64,000 bases of DNA from Sulfitobacter mediterraneus (GCF_003054325.1 NZ_QBKU01000003.1:62001-126000); one strand, 5' to 3'. Counted from the first letter of the stretch, positions 52,370-62,362 are shown. Program-made: numbers and translations. The notes: generated by a model not told the origin, from the sequence alone.

Positions 52370-53974
52370 TTACTCAGCTGGCACACCGACGGGGGCAGTG
52401 ACTTTCTGTCCTCCGCGGATGGTCATCCACATGTTCCACACCATGATCAGCGCGCCGGTGAGGTATAGAACCCCGCCCAGACCCCGCACGATGTACATCG
52501 GGAACTTCGCAGCAACGGTGTCGGCAAAGGAGTTCACGAGGAAGCCCTGTGCATCCACTTCACGCCACATCAGGCCTTCCATGATGCCGGTCACCCACAT
52601 GGATGCCGCATAAAGGACGATACCGATCGTCGCGAGCCAGAAGTGCCAGTTGATCGCGGACATGGAGTACATCTGCGCACGGCCCCAAAGTTTTGGCGTC
52701 AAGAAGTAAAGCGCCGCAAAGGTGATCATACCGTTCCAGCCAAGTGCGCCGGAGTGAACGTGACCGATGGTCCAGTCAGTGTAGTGGCTCAAAGAGTTCA
52801 CCGCACGGATCGACATCATTGGTCCTTCGAATGTGGACATGCCGTAGAACGCAAGGCTGATCACAAACATCCGGATGATCGGATCGGTGCGCAGCTTGTC
52901 CCAAGCGCCGTTCAGCGTCATCAGACCGTTGATCATCCCGCCCCAGCTGGGCATCCACAAGATGATGGAGAACACCATGCCAAGGGTCGAGGCCCAGTCA
53001 GGCAAAGCGGTGTAGTGCAAGTGGTGTGGACCGGCCCAGATATACAAGAAGATCAGCGCCCAGAAGTGGATGATCGACAGTTTGTAGCTGAACACCGGAC
53101 GGCCGGCCTGCTTTGGGACGAAGTAGTACATCATGCCCAGGAAACCCGCAGTCAGGAAGAAGCCAACGGCGTTGTGGCCGTACCACCACTGGGTCATCGC
53201 ATCCTGCACACCCGAGAACACCTGAATAGAGCGCGAGCCCCAGATGCTGACCGGAACGGACAGGTTGTTGACCAGATGCAGCATCGCAACGGTGATGATA
53301 AAGCTCAGCAAGAACCAGTTGGCCACATAGATGTGCTTTTCCTTACGTTTGATCAGCGTGCCCATGTAGATGACAAGGAAGGCCACCCAAACCAGGGTCA
53401 GCCAGATATCAACGTACCATTCAGGTTCTGCATATTCTTTGGATTGTGTGGCACCAAGCAGATAGCCGGTCGCGGCCAGCACGATAAACAGCTGATAGCC
53501 CCAGAACACGAACCAACGCAGGTTCCCGCCCCAAAGCCGTGTGCCGCAGGTGCGCTGCACAATGTAGAACGACGACATGATCAGCGCGTTGCCGCCAAAG
53601 GCGAAAATCACCGCTGATGTGTGAAGGGGACGCAGACGCCCGAAGTTCGCATAAGGCTGTGCCCATTCGAAGTTCAGGACCGGAAAGGCCAGCTGAAACG
53701 CGATGAACGTGCCTGCAAGAAACCCGACAACGCCCCAAAAGCCGGTGGCAATTACCCCGGCTCGCACCACGTCGTCCATGTATCCGTTTGCGTCGATACC
53801 GCCATTGTTTGGCTCGTCTGTGCGCCGAAGCACCCAGATGAACATCCCGGCGGCCACAGCCATGATGATCAGCGCGTGGATCTGATATGCCAGATCGCGG
53901 CCCCAATCGGCTGCAAGGGCTGCAAAGATCGTAATCAGCCCCAATATGATTAGTTTAAAAAAATCAGACGTCAT
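52370..53974 (-). CDS. ccoN: Cytochrome cbb3 oxidase catalytic subunit
   Basis: A 534-residue haem-copper oxidase subunit of the C family with about 12 spans. The conserved [20 protein letters not shown] holds copper and haem ligands, and [15 protein letters not shown] has further histidines. [18 protein letters not shown] is near the C-terminal half. It reduces oxygen with high affinity. The ATG at 53974 has AGAGGGGAC upstream and is preferred to an in-frame ATG at 54127 that would read through the FNR box. Confidence 0.95.
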   Translation of the reverse strand: MTSDFFKLIILGLITIFAALAADWGRDLAYQIHALIIMAVAAGMFIWVLRRTDEPNNGGIDANGYMDDVVRAGVIATGFWGVVGFLAGTFIAFQLAFPVLNFEWAQPYANFGRLRPLHTSAVIFAFGGNALIMSSFYIVQRTCGTRLWGGNLRWFVFWGYQLFIVLAATGYLLGATQSKEYAEPEWYVDIWLTLVWVAFLVIYMGTLIKRKEKHIYVANWFLLSFIITVAMLHLVNNLSVPVSIWGSRSIQVFSGVQDAMTQWWYGHNAVGFFLTAGFLGMMYYFVPKQAGRPVFSYKLSIIHFWALIFLYIWAGPHHLHYTALPDWASTLGMVFSIILWMPSWGGMINGLMTLNGAWDKLRTDPIIRMFVISLAFYGMSTFEGPMMSIRAVNSLSHYTDWTIGHVHSGALGWNGMITFAALYFLTPKLWGRAQMYSMSAINWHFWLATIGIVLYAASMWVTGIMEGLMWREVDAQGFLVNSFADTVAAKFPMYIVRGLGGVLYLTGALIMVWNMWMTIRGGQKVTAPVGVPAE

Positions 53975-54068
53975 TTTCTGTCCCCTCTGTCCGCCACCAA
54001 CCCCGAGGAGCGGGAAAGCGCGGTTTGCGTCGTAGAGCAGCATTTGCATCTTGGCTCGCAGATGTTCT

Positions 54069-54082
54069 TTGATCTGAGTCAA
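54069..54082. promoter_or_regulatory. FNR-type box between ccoN and the universal stress protein gene
   Basis: TTGAT (54069-54073), CTGA and GTCAA (54078-54082) give the same pattern as the box before ccoG. It is 95 bp upstream of ccoN and 87 bp upstream of the stress protein gene, so one FnrL site might serve both divergent promoters. Confidence 0.82.
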
Positions 54083-54168
54083 ATGCCGTTCGTTTTCTTT
54101 TTGGGCGATATCAAAGACAGGGGTCAATGCGACATGCAGGCTGTTTAAGAAATAAAAGGAGAAACAGC

Positions 54169-55008
54169 ATGTCCATTCAGACTGTCACCACTGTTCTGAC
54201 CGACAAAGAAACAGCCGTCTCGCAGATTGAGGCCGCGGCGAGTTTTGCCCGCACCTGTGATGCGCATCTTCAGGTTCTGGCATTAGGCACAGGTCTGGAC
54301 CAGCCCGGCGTGGTGCAGGGGGCATTAGACGCGGTGCCGATCTCGGCCAGCCTCGAAGACGGGATGTTGCGGGCCAAGGAGCTGGCAGAGGTTGCAGAAC
54401 AAGAACTGGCAAAAGAAGACATCCGCTGGGATGTGGATGAGGTGTCCTCGCTGACCTCCTCGCGCAGCAATGACATCACGCGGCACATCCGGTTCAGCGA
54501 TCTGGTGATCCAACAGCGTTCCTCCGATCGGGTCGCGGCGGCGCATGTGGCGCAAACGGCAGAGACGGTGCTGTTTGACGGCGATTGCCCGCTTTTGCTG
54601 CTGCCGGAGCGGCACGAGATGTCGGCACCGCCGAAAAAAGTCATGGTCGCGTGGGACGAAAGCGCAACCGCACTGCGGGCCGCACGTCTGGCGCTGCCAC
54701 TGCTGCGCCGCGCCAGCAGTGTTTATGTTGCCATTGTAGATCCGGCCAAAGATTCGCCGGATCGGTCAGATCCCGGCGGCGCTTTTGCGCAGTTTCTGGC
54801 CCGCCATGATGTCAAATGTGAAGTGATGGTGCTGTCGCGCACCGACGACACGGTCTCGCAAACCATTGAACGCCGGGCACAGGAATTGGGCTGTGATCTG
54901 GTGGTGATGGGGGCATACGGCCACTCACGCCTGCGCCAAGCGCTGTTTGGCGGCACAACGCGACATATGCTGGAAAGTGCGATCTTGCCGGTTTTCCTGG
55001 CGCACTGA
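54169..55008 (+). CDS. Universal stress protein
   Basis: A 279-residue protein with two tandem USP-type domains. The second has the nucleotide-binding signature [23 protein letters not shown]. The first is more degenerate. The ATG at 54169 has AAAAGGAG upstream; the frame is open to 54127. Such genes often sit beside fnr and cbb3 genes and are induced when oxygen falls, which the FNR box at 54069 supports. It ends 4 bp from the convergent fnrL. Confidence 0.9.
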   Translation: MSIQTVTTVLTDKETAVSQIEAAASFARTCDAHLQVLALGTGLDQPGVVQGALDAVPISASLEDGMLRAKELAEVAEQELAKEDIRWDVDEVSSLTSSRSNDITRHIRFSDLVIQQRSSDRVAAAHVAQTAETVLFDGDCPLLLLPERHEMSAPPKKVMVAWDESATALRAARLALPLLRRASSVYVAIVDPAKDSPDRSDPGGAFAQFLARHDVKCEVMVLSRTDDTVSQTIERRAQELGCDLVVMGAYGHSRLRQALFGGTTRHMLESAILPVFLAH

Positions 55009-55012
55009 CGTA

Positions 55013-55759
55013 TCAGGTTAGCATCATCCCATCGGTATCGTCCCCGGTTTCGGCCATCAATCCGGCCAGATCGGGGATGGTGATGGTGCGGGTGCCGCCC
55101 AGTTCGATAATGCCGTCCTTGCGCAGGGCGGTCATCTGGCGGCTGACGGTTTCGATGGTCAGACCCAGATAATTCGCCATGGCCTCACGCGACATCGGCA
55201 TTTCAAACGACAGGCCATCCTGAAGTTTCTGCATATGCAACGACGCGGTGCGACGGCCAATCAAAGACAGCAGACATGTGATCTTTTCCCGCGCGGTCTT
55301 GCGGCCCAAAAGCATCATCCATTCGCGGGCAACTTCCAATTCATCCAGCGTCATTGCCAGCAAACGCTGGCCGATGTGCGGCGTATCTTTGATCATGTTT
55401 TCAAAGGGTTTGCGCCGGAAACAGCACAGGGTGACCTTTTGGATCGCCACCACATCATAGGCCACGGCATCACGGCCGGGACGGCCAATGAAATCGGAAG
55501 GGAGCAAAAGGCCGACCATCTGAATGCGGCCATCCGGCAGAGTGCGTGACAGGGTCGCCGCACCCGACACTACGGAGGCCACGAAATGCATCTCGTCGCC
55601 CTCAAACATGATCGACTGGCCCGCATCGAAGGTCCGGTAATACTTGATATCTTCAAGCCGGCTTAGCTCATGCGGCTCGCAGGTCGCGCAGACAGCACGA
55701 TTGCGAATGTTGCAGTCTGCACAGGCCATGAAATCCGAACTGGATTGCGCCAGAGTCAT
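55013..55759 (-). CDS. fnrL: Crp/Fnr-family oxygen-responsive regulator FnrL
   Basis: A 248-residue FNR-type activator. N-terminal cysteines C13, C16, C24 and C27 lie in CADCNIRNRAVCATC, and another Cys pair is in VTLCCFRR, enough for an oxygen-labile [4Fe-4S] cluster. The cyclic-nucleotide-like domain follows. The helix-turn-helix reads MSREAMANYLGLTIETVSRQ. It would activate ccoGHIS-hemN and ccoNOQP through the TTGAT-N4-GTCAA boxes at 49657 and 54069. Its neighbourhood is that of Rhodobacter fnrL. Confidence 0.93.
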   Translation of the reverse strand: MTLAQSSSDFMACADCNIRNRAVCATCEPHELSRLEDIKYYRTFDAGQSIMFEGDEMHFVASVVSGAATLSRTLPDGRIQMVGLLLPSDFIGRPGRDAVAYDVVAIQKVTLCCFRRKPFENMIKDTPHIGQRLLAMTLDELEVAREWMMLLGRKTAREKITCLLSLIGRRTASLHMQKLQDGLSFEMPMSREAMANYLGLTIETVSRQMTALRKDGIIELGGTRTITIPDLAGLMAETGDDTDGMMLT

Positions 55760-55879
55760 AAGGAGGTCTTTCGTCCGCTAAAAGTCCAACAGTTCTAGCA
55801 TCAAGAGAGCCACAAGCAAACCCTCATCGGTGCGTCATTGTTGCCACCAAAGATCACGCACCTGTCCAAAAATCCCCAA

Positions 55880-58156
55880 TCATGGCTCATCAGGGATCGG
55901 CGCCTTGGGGCCAAGCTGGGTTTCCGTGGCCTGCTGGGCGGCCGCGGCAACGGCGGTGCGTTCCTCTTCGGTCATGTTTTCCGATCCGGCCACTTCGACT
56001 TTGACATTGCGTTCGGCCATGCGGATGCCGTTCGCCTCAAAGGCGTCGCGCACCATCTGGTAGGCATCGCGCCGCACCAACCATTGCTCTCCGGGGCGGG
56101 TCATGAATTTGACGCCAACAACCATGTTAAACTCCTCCATGCGCCGCACACCTTGGGACTTGAGTGTTTCAATAATGCTATGGCCATAGAATTCGTTTTC
56201 GAGCATCTCCGCGCCGATTTTCTTGATCAGCTTTTTGACCAGTTTCAGATCGGTTTCAAACGGCACGCGGAATTCCAGCTTCATGATCACCCAATCGCGC
56301 GAATGGTTGGTCAGATGACGCAACTCGCCAAAGGGCAGGGTATGCACCGCGCCCCTGTGGTGGCGAATTTGCAGGGACCGGATCGAGATTTTCTCGACCG
56401 TGCCGCGCAATTGGTCGATCTCGACATATTCGCCGACCCGGAACGCATCATCGACAAGGAAGAAGATCCCCGAGACCACATCCTTGACCAGTGATTGCGC
56501 ACCAAAGCCGATGGCGATGCCAAGAACACCCGCACCCGCAAGGATCGGCGCGATATTGACGCCCAGTGAGGACAGCACAGACATCGCCACCATCACCAGC
56601 AATGTCACCATCAATGTGACCCGCAGCAGTGGCAGCAAGGTGGCCATCCGCGCCTCTGGCCCCGGCGCGGTGCCCGGTTCTGGCGGGCGATAGGCGGCCA
56701 ACCTGCGGTCGATCGCCGAACTGGCCCAGACCCAGACCAGATCGGCCAGCAAAAGCGCCACCGCGCTGTCGATCAAAACCCGAAGGGCACGGCCCGAGAA
56801 TGTCGGCGTTGCCGCCCGTTCAAAGACCCGCAGATCCCAGACCATGGCCAAGACGGCCCCAATGGCAAACAGCGCGACAAAGCGCACCAGCCGTTGCGCC
56901 AGCGGGCGGTAGCTTTCGTAAGGATGGTCGGGCAACGGCGCATCCACGTCTTCGTCATGCAAATCAGCAATGGGTTCGGCCGCGGCTTCGCTGGCTTCGA
57001 TCTCAGCCAGATCAGCAGGATCAGGCGCTTCAATACGGATCACCTCGGCCTTGGCCCGGTCAAAGCTGTCATCGACCCAAAGCCGCAGCAACCGCAAGCC
57101 GGGCACCAGCAAGCCAAGCAAGGCAAAGCTCCACATCAAGGCGGGCAGGGCCAACACCAATGCAGCGTAGACCAGCACCGCCAGCACACACAGATAGACC
57201 CGCCAAAGCCGCTGTGCACGGCTGCGTGGCAGATCGAGCACCGTTGTGATCTTGCCAAAACCATAGATCACCGCCGCCAGAGTCAGGACCAATGCCAGCG
57301 TCGCCAGCGCGAGACTGACACCAAGCGCCTGCGGGGACTGTCCGCCGCTGCCGGTGATGCGGCCAAATACATCTGCCATGGAAGCTGCGAGCACAAAGAA
57401 CCCGGCCAAGCACAGCAGCAGTTTGGACAGGAATTTGGCCACCGGGTTGGACAGCGGCAGCAAACGCAATTCTTCCACAGAAGGGGCCAGAAACAGCACC
57501 AAAAGCGCCCGTATCGCCCGCACCCCAAACACCACAACCAACAGGTTCAGCACCAAGGTTTCCAACGTCGGCGGCCATGAAAAGGCAGCAAAGGTGCCAA
57601 TGCTGCCAAACGCAAAGATTGCCAAACCGGTCAAGGTGATCAGGGACCGCAAGGTCGCCGCCGTCACCCGTTCGCGCACCGTGCTGACATGCTGCAATTC
57701 GATGCGCAGTTTTACCGGGTTGGTGTATTGCCGGTACAGCCATTCCAGCCCGGCACCCACAAACAAAAAGATCATAACAAAGGTCAGGCCGCGCACTTGC
57801 TGGGCAGGGGTGACCTTGGTTTGCCAACGCTCCAGAATAAAGGCGGGGGCCGAAGGAAACGCACGCCAAGCCTGTCCCAGATCGCCGATCCGCGCCCGGA
57901 TACCGGTCAGGACAGCTTCGGCCTCTTCGCGAAAGGTCGCGCCGTTGTCATCTGCGATTGCTCCGGCGGTGTCCGCTTGGGCGGTTAACCAACCTTGGAT
58001 GCGCGGATCGGCCAGCAGGCGGGTGAATTCGTGCAAATCATTGGCTGAGGGGGCATCAAGGGGTGCGGCGGCGGCGGTGTCCTGCGCGGCGGCAGGCAGC
58101 GCGGCCAAAGTCAGGCTCAGCCAAAGCAGGGCGGCGCGGATCATGCGGACCATCAT
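55880..58156 (-). CDS. MscS-family mechanosensitive channel with large N-terminal domain
   Basis: A 758-residue KefA/MscK-like channel. A signal peptide (LLWLSLTLAALPAAAQ) is followed by a periplasmic helical region (about 25-130) and some ten hydrophobic spans. The pore helix is SSLGVNIAPILAGAGVLGIA with GFGAQSLVKDVVSGIFFLVDDAF, the MscS hallmark, and then the cytoplasmic beta domain (GEYVEIDQLRGTVEKISIRS). It releases solutes on osmotic downshift. Its start overlaps the membrane ferredoxin gene by 4 bp, so the two are translated together. Confidence 0.9.
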   Translation of the reverse strand: MMVRMIRAALLWLSLTLAALPAAAQDTAAAAPLDAPSANDLHEFTRLLADPRIQGWLTAQADTAGAIADDNGATFREEAEAVLTGIRARIGDLGQAWRAFPSAPAFILERWQTKVTPAQQVRGLTFVMIFLFVGAGLEWLYRQYTNPVKLRIELQHVSTVRERVTAATLRSLITLTGLAIFAFGSIGTFAAFSWPPTLETLVLNLLVVVFGVRAIRALLVLFLAPSVEELRLLPLSNPVAKFLSKLLLCLAGFFVLAASMADVFGRITGSGGQSPQALGVSLALATLALVLTLAAVIYGFGKITTVLDLPRSRAQRLWRVYLCVLAVLVYAALVLALPALMWSFALLGLLVPGLRLLRLWVDDSFDRAKAEVIRIEAPDPADLAEIEASEAAAEPIADLHDEDVDAPLPDHPYESYRPLAQRLVRFVALFAIGAVLAMVWDLRVFERAATPTFSGRALRVLIDSAVALLLADLVWVWASSAIDRRLAAYRPPEPGTAPGPEARMATLLPLLRVTLMVTLLVMVAMSVLSSLGVNIAPILAGAGVLGIAIGFGAQSLVKDVVSGIFFLVDDAFRVGEYVEIDQLRGTVEKISIRSLQIRHHRGAVHTLPFGELRHLTNHSRDWVIMKLEFRVPFETDLKLVKKLIKKIGAEMLENEFYGHSIIETLKSQGVRRMEEFNMVVGVKFMTRPGEQWLVRRDAYQMVRDAFEANGIRMAERNVKVEVAGSENMTEEERTAVAAAAQQATETQLGPKAPIPDEP

Positions 58157-59292
58157 GCGGGCACCTCATCTGTATCATGCCGGGGTTTGGCCGCAGGGGT
58201 GCTGTCAAATGCAAAATCAGGCGGGAACACCCGCGCCACAGTCAATTCGGTGCCATGTTCAAGCGGCAATTGGCAGGCCAGACGCACGTCATCGCCTTTG
58301 TTGATCCGGTCCAGTGTCATCTGCTCCAGTGCCGAGGCTGGCGGTGGCGGATTGCCGGCCACGTCCAAAATGCGCACGGCGCAGGTGCCGCAACGCCCGC
58401 GCCCGGAACACAGATTGGCATGAGGTTGATCGGCACGGCGAAACCCGTCCAGCAAGCTTTGCCCGGTCAAGGGCGCAATCCGCCCGATGTCTTGGGTGGT
58501 CACAGTGACTCGCACATTCTGGGCCATCCAGTTGCGCAATCCGCGTGCCGCCAGCACCAGCACGGCCAGCCCTGCCGATACCCAGATCACCCAGTTCGTT
58601 ACGGTCTTAATCAAACCAAAGGGGATCGGCGCCACAAAAGCCGGATCGCGGATCAGCTCTGGCCCTGCGCCCTCGGCCAGCACGATCCGTCCGGCCTGCG
58701 CAAACCCGATCAACGCCAGCACCGGCACCGCCACCGCCAATGGATAGAGATAGGGCAGATACCCCGCCGCCGCGCGTTTGGAGCGCAGCCACATGAACAG
58801 ACCCGCACAACCATGCACCCAGACCACAGACAGCAGAACGACCTGTGTCAGTCCGATACCCGGATTGCTGAGCCAGAAAATCCGGTTGATCAGGACATAA
58901 TCCACCAAAACACCCGATTGCTGCAACATCGAAACGCCTATGGCATGGGTCGCCAGCAAAGGCAGAACGGTCAGCCCCGACAAGGCCTGCACCAGATCCT
59001 GAGCGGTGCCTGAAATGCTTGGCCGCTGATAGATCGACCACAGCCCGACAAAATAATGCAGCAGCAGCATGGTCAGCGTGACATAAGACGCCGCGCCATT
59101 GGTCCAGATGCCCGAGAGGTAGGGCCGCGCTGCATCCATTGCATCCACCGACAGCACCCCCAGACAGAGGTTCAGCAAATGACAGGTCACATATCCCAGC
59201 AAATAAAGGCCACTGAACATGCGCAAGTTGCGCATCGTTTTTTGCTGTGCCGGGCGGGAGGGGGCTTGGCTCAATGGAATGTCCTTGATCAA
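58153..59292 (-). CDS. Six-span membrane protein with C-terminal [2Fe-2S] ferredoxin domain
   Basis: A 379-residue protein. About six spans cover residues 25-265; several histidines lie in or near them (TCHLLNL, LLLHYFVGLW, LATHAIGV, VVWVHGCAG), in an arrangement like the haem-b anchors of succinate dehydrogenase. The C-terminal ~100 residues are a plant-type ferredoxin with NLCSGRGRCGTCAVRIL and a later ACQLPLEHGTEL. The same anchor-plus-ferredoxin input is found on some bacterial class III cyclases, but no cyclase domain follows here. It may be a redox sensor or electron carrier. It overlaps the MscS gene by 4 bp. Confidence 0.82.
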   Translation of the reverse strand: MIKDIPLSQAPSRPAQQKTMRNLRMFSGLYLLGYVTCHLLNLCLGVLSVDAMDAARPYLSGIWTNGAASYVTLTMLLLHYFVGLWSIYQRPSISGTAQDLVQALSGLTVLPLLATHAIGVSMLQQSGVLVDYVLINRIFWLSNPGIGLTQVVLLSVVWVHGCAGLFMWLRSKRAAAGYLPYLYPLAVAVPVLALIGFAQAGRIVLAEGAGPELIRDPAFVAPIPFGLIKTVTNWVIWVSAGLAVLVLAARGLRNWMAQNVRVTVTTQDIGRIAPLTGQSLLDGFRRADQPHANLCSGRGRCGTCAVRILDVAGNPPPPASALEQMTLDRINKGDDVRLACQLPLEHGTELTVARVFPPDFAFDSTPAAKPRHDTDEVPA

Positions 59293-59412
59293 AAAGCTGC
59301 GTCAATATCGCACAGTCTATGATCTGGGACGGGCAGGGCGCAAGCGCAGTGCGATTTGCCGCTCCCCCCTGCGTTAGGGGATAAATCATGTTGCATTGTC
59401 TGGTCAGTTGCC

Positions 59413-59440
59413 TTTTTATTGGCCCATCAATCAATAAAAA
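59413..59440 (+). promoter_or_regulatory. Inverted repeat upstream of choX, possible choline-responsive operator
   Basis: TTTTTATTG (59413-59421) and CAATAAAAA (59432-59440) are perfect inverted arms with a 10-bp spacer, ending 23 bp before the choX start. The symmetry and ATTG core resemble BetI-type operators, though the betI gene is not in the window. Confidence 0.5.
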
Positions 59441-59462
59441 TCCTCTGGGAGTGATCTGAACC

Positions 59463-60386
59463 ATGAAAACCTTGCTTGCGACAACCGCATTGGCGCTGAC
59501 CATCGGCACGTCCGTGGCCGCTGCCTCTTGTGACAAAGTCACCTTTTCAGATGTGGGCTGGACCGACATCACAGCCACCACCGCAGCAGCCAGCGTTGTG
59601 CTGGACGCATTGGGCTATGACACCGAAACCAAGATCCTGTCGGTGCCAGTGACCTATACCTCTATGGCGGCAGGCGACATCGACGTCTTCCTTGGCAACT
59701 GGATGCCGACAATGGAGGCTGACATCGCGCCTTACCGCGAGGCTGGCACTGTCGACACTGTCCGCGCCAACCTGCAAGGCGCAAAATACACATTGGCCGT
59801 GAACAAGGCTGCCGCCGACATGGGCATCACATCCTTTGACACCATCGCCGGCAAGGGCGAAGCGTTGGATGGCAAGATTTACGGCATCGAAGCGGGCAAT
59901 GACGGCAACCGACTGATCCAGTCAATGATCGATGACAACGCCTTTGGCCTGAAGGACTTTGAAGTGGTCGAATCCTCCGAACAGGGGATGCTGGCACAGG
60001 TGGCCCGCGCCAACCGCAAGGGCGATCCGGTTGTCTTCCTCGGTTGGGAGCCACATCCGATGAACGCAAACTTTGATCTGACCTACCTTGAAGGCGGCGA
60101 TGATTTCTTTGGCCCTGATCTGGGCGGCGCAACTGTCTACACCAACACCCGCGCCGGTTACGCCGCAGAATGCCCGAACGTCGGCAAACTGCTGGGCAAC
60201 ATGGAATTCACGCTTGCCATGGAAAACGAAATCATGGGCGCAATCCTGGATGACGGCAAAGACCCCGAAGAGGCCGCGACCGATTGGCTCAAGGCCAATG
60301 CATCGGTGCTGGACGGCTGGCTGGCCGGTGTCACAACCATGGACGGCGGCGACGCGATGATGGCGGCCAAAGACGCGCTGAAGTAA
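59463..60386 (+). CDS. choX: Choline ABC transporter binding protein
   Basis: A 307-residue periplasmic protein. The signal peptide is MKTLLATTALALTIGTSVAA. The mature part has TFSDVGWTDITATTAAASVV, FLGNWMPTME and FLGWEPHPMN, where tryptophans at the positions of the ChoX aromatic box would hold the quaternary ammonium group. It delivers choline (possibly betaine) to ChoW. The start follows GGGAG. A terminator-like hairpin lies 17 bp after its stop. Confidence 0.93.
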   Translation: MKTLLATTALALTIGTSVAAASCDKVTFSDVGWTDITATTAAASVVLDALGYDTETKILSVPVTYTSMAAGDIDVFLGNWMPTMEADIAPYREAGTVDTVRANLQGAKYTLAVNKAAADMGITSFDTIAGKGEALDGKIYGIEAGNDGNRLIQSMIDDNAFGLKDFEVVESSEQGMLAQVARANRKGDPVVFLGWEPHPMNANFDLTYLEGGDDFFGPDLGGATVYTNTRAGYAAECPNVGKLLGNMEFTLAMENEIMGAILDDGKDPEEAATDWLKANASVLDGWLAGVTTMDGGDAMMAAKDALK

Positions 60387-60402
60387 ATTCGGCCTAAAAT
60401 CG

Positions 60403-60438
60403 AAAGATGCCCGTTCTGATCACAGGACGGGCATCTTT
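60403..60438 (+). terminator. Intercistronic terminator or attenuator between choX and choW
   Basis: AAAGATGCCCGT (60403-60414) pairs perfectly with ACGGGCATCTTT (60427-60438), followed by further T residues to 60441. The stem of 12 bp with a U-run is a full factor-independent terminator. Because choW follows at 60471, it probably limits read-through so that ChoX exceeds ChoWV. Confidence 0.8.
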
Positions 60439-60470
60439 TTTGAATACACAACGGTTTGGCGGGGGACGCA

Positions 60471-61304
60471 ATGGACTGGCTGACAGAAAACAAAGTGCCG
60501 ATTGACGATGTTGCAGAGGCAATGTTCGAATGGCTGCAAATCAATGGCGCGTGGTTCTTTGACGGGTTGGCCCTGCTCATGGAACAACTGATCGATGCGA
60601 TCCTCTGGGTGCTGCAAACACCGCATCCGCTGATCATTATTGCCCTGTTCGCCGCGCTCACATGGGTGATCCAACGCAACTGGAAAACCGTGATCTTTGT
60701 TGTGCTGGGTTTCCTGTTTATCCTCAATCAGGACTACTGGGAGGAAACCACCGAAAGCCTGACGCTGGTCCTGTCGGCCTGTGTGGTCTGTATGGGTGTT
60801 GGCGTGCCGATTGGCATCGCAGCGGCGCACCGGCCCAAGCTGTACCGGTTCATGCGTCCGGTGTTGGACTTGATGCAAACCCTGCCAACCTTTGTGTATC
60901 TTATCCCCGCGATTGTGTTTTTCGGCATCGGCATGGTGCCGGGCCTGATCGCCACGGTGATCTTTGTGCTGCCCGCCCCGATCCGCCTGACGCAACTTGG
61001 CATTTCCTCCACCCCCAAGGCGCTGCTGGAAGCCGCCGAAGCCTTTGGCGCCAAGCCAAGCCAGACCCTGTGGAAGATTGAGCTGCCCTATGCGCTGCCG
61101 CAGATCATGACAGGGCTCAACCAAACGATCATGCTGTCGCTGTCGATGGTGGTGATTGCCGCGCTGGTCGGTGCAGACGGGCTGGGCGTGCCGGTTGTGC
61201 GGGCGCTCAATCAGGTGAACACCGGCCTCGGCTTTGAAAGCGGGCTGATCATTGTGGTGGTGGCCATCATGCTGGATCGAATGTTGCGGGTGGGCGGAAA
61301 ATGA
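60471..61304 (+). CDS. choW: Choline ABC transporter permease
   Basis: A 277-residue permease of the ProW/OpuAB type. It opens MDWLTENKVPIDDVAEAMFE. Spans include ALFAALTWVIQRNW and LVLSACVVCMGVGVPIG. The EAA-like loop reads LLEAAEAFGAKPSQTLWKIE. The ATG at 60471 has GGGGGAC upstream. It overlaps choV by 4 bp. Confidence 0.92.
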   Translation: MDWLTENKVPIDDVAEAMFEWLQINGAWFFDGLALLMEQLIDAILWVLQTPHPLIIIALFAALTWVIQRNWKTVIFVVLGFLFILNQDYWEETTESLTLVLSACVVCMGVGVPIGIAAAHRPKLYRFMRPVLDLMQTLPTFVYLIPAIVFFGIGMVPGLIATVIFVLPAPIRLTQLGISSTPKALLEAAEAFGAKPSQTLWKIELPYALPQIMTGLNQTIMLSLSMVVIAALVGADGLGVPVVRALNQVNTGLGFESGLIIVVVAIMLDRMLRVGGK

Positions 61305-62317
61305 CCAAAGCTGTTGAATTTAATAACGTTTCCATCGTCTTTGGCGAAAAGCCGGACAAGGCGTTGCCATTGATGGACGCTGGTCAGAGCCGCGCCGAGA
61401 TCGAAGCGGCCACCGGGCAAGTTCTGGGCGTGCACGATTGTTCCTTTGAGGTCGAAGAGGGCGAGATCCTCGTGCTGATGGGCCTGTCGGGCTCGGGCAA
61501 ATCGACACTTTTGCGGGCGGTGAACGGTCTGAACCCCGTGGTGCGCGGCAATGTTACGGTCAACGACGGCGCGTGGTCTTGCGACGTGCAGGGCTGCTCC
61601 CCCGCTGATCTGCGCCGGGTGCGCCGCGAATGCGTATCCATGGTGTTTCAGCAATTCGGCCTGCTGCCATGGCGCAGCGTGCGCGACAACGTGGCACTGG
61701 CGCTGGAACTGTCCGATGTGCCCAAAAAAGAACGCCTCGAACGGGCCGACAAACAGCTTGCACTCGTTGGCCTGTCCGATTGGGCGGACCGCAAAGTGGG
61801 CGAATTGTCGGGCGGCATGCAACAACGTGTCGGCCTCGCGCGCGCCTTTGTCACCGAAGCACCGATCCTGCTGATGGATGAGCCGTTCTCGGCCCTTGAC
61901 CCCTTGATCCGGACCCGGCTTCAAGACGAATTGCTGGACCTGCAACGCGACCTGAAACGCACGATCATCTTTGTCAGCCACGATCTGGACGAGGCGTTCA
62001 AGCTGGGCGGCCGCATCGCAATCATGGAAGGCGGCCGCATCGTGCAACTCGGCACCCCGCGCGAAATTTTCTCAAACCCCGCATCGGAATATGTGGCGGA
62101 TTTTGTTGCCAACATGAACCCGCTGGGGGTTCTGACCGCACGCGATGTGATGGGGGCAGAGGCCGGATCAGCATCCGCCGAAGTCTCAGCCGAAACACCC
62201 GTGGCCGAGCTGATAGATCAACTCAGTGGCGCAGAGACCGCCCTGAACGTGACGGACGACACAGGCACCGTCGGCACCGTCACCGCACAAAGCATCGTCG
62301 AGCGGCTCAAGGGTTAG
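61301..62317 (+). CDS. choV: Choline ABC transporter ATP-binding protein
   Basis: A 338-residue ATPase of the quaternary-amine (ProV/OpuAA-like) group. Walker A is MGLSGSGKSTLLRAVNGL, the signature LSGGMQQRVGLARA and Walker B ILLMDEPFSALDPLI, followed by FVSHDLDEAFKLG. The C-terminal ~70 residues are short, with no complete CBS pair. Its start overlaps choW by 4 bp. It completes choXWV. Confidence 0.93.
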   Translation: MTKAVEFNNVSIVFGEKPDKALPLMDAGQSRAEIEAATGQVLGVHDCSFEVEEGEILVLMGLSGSGKSTLLRAVNGLNPVVRGNVTVNDGAWSCDVQGCSPADLRRVRRECVSMVFQQFGLLPWRSVRDNVALALELSDVPKKERLERADKQLALVGLSDWADRKVGELSGGMQQRVGLARAFVTEAPILLMDEPFSALDPLIRTRLQDELLDLQRDLKRTIIFVSHDLDEAFKLGGRIAIMEGGRIVQLGTPREIFSNPASEYVADFVANMNPLGVLTARDVMGAEAGSASAEVSAETPVAELIDQLSGAETALNVTDDTGTVGTVTAQSIVERLKG

Positions 62318-62339
62318 CCTTGCGGGGCAAAAACCACGC

Positions 62340-62362
62340 GCCTTGGCCAAAAAGGCCAAGGC
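62340..62362 (+). terminator. Hairpin after choV
   Basis: GCCTTGGCC (62340-62348) and GGCCAAGGC (62354-62362) form a perfect 9-bp stem with an A5 loop, 22 bp past the choV stop. No U-run follows, so termination there is only likely. Confidence 0.45.
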
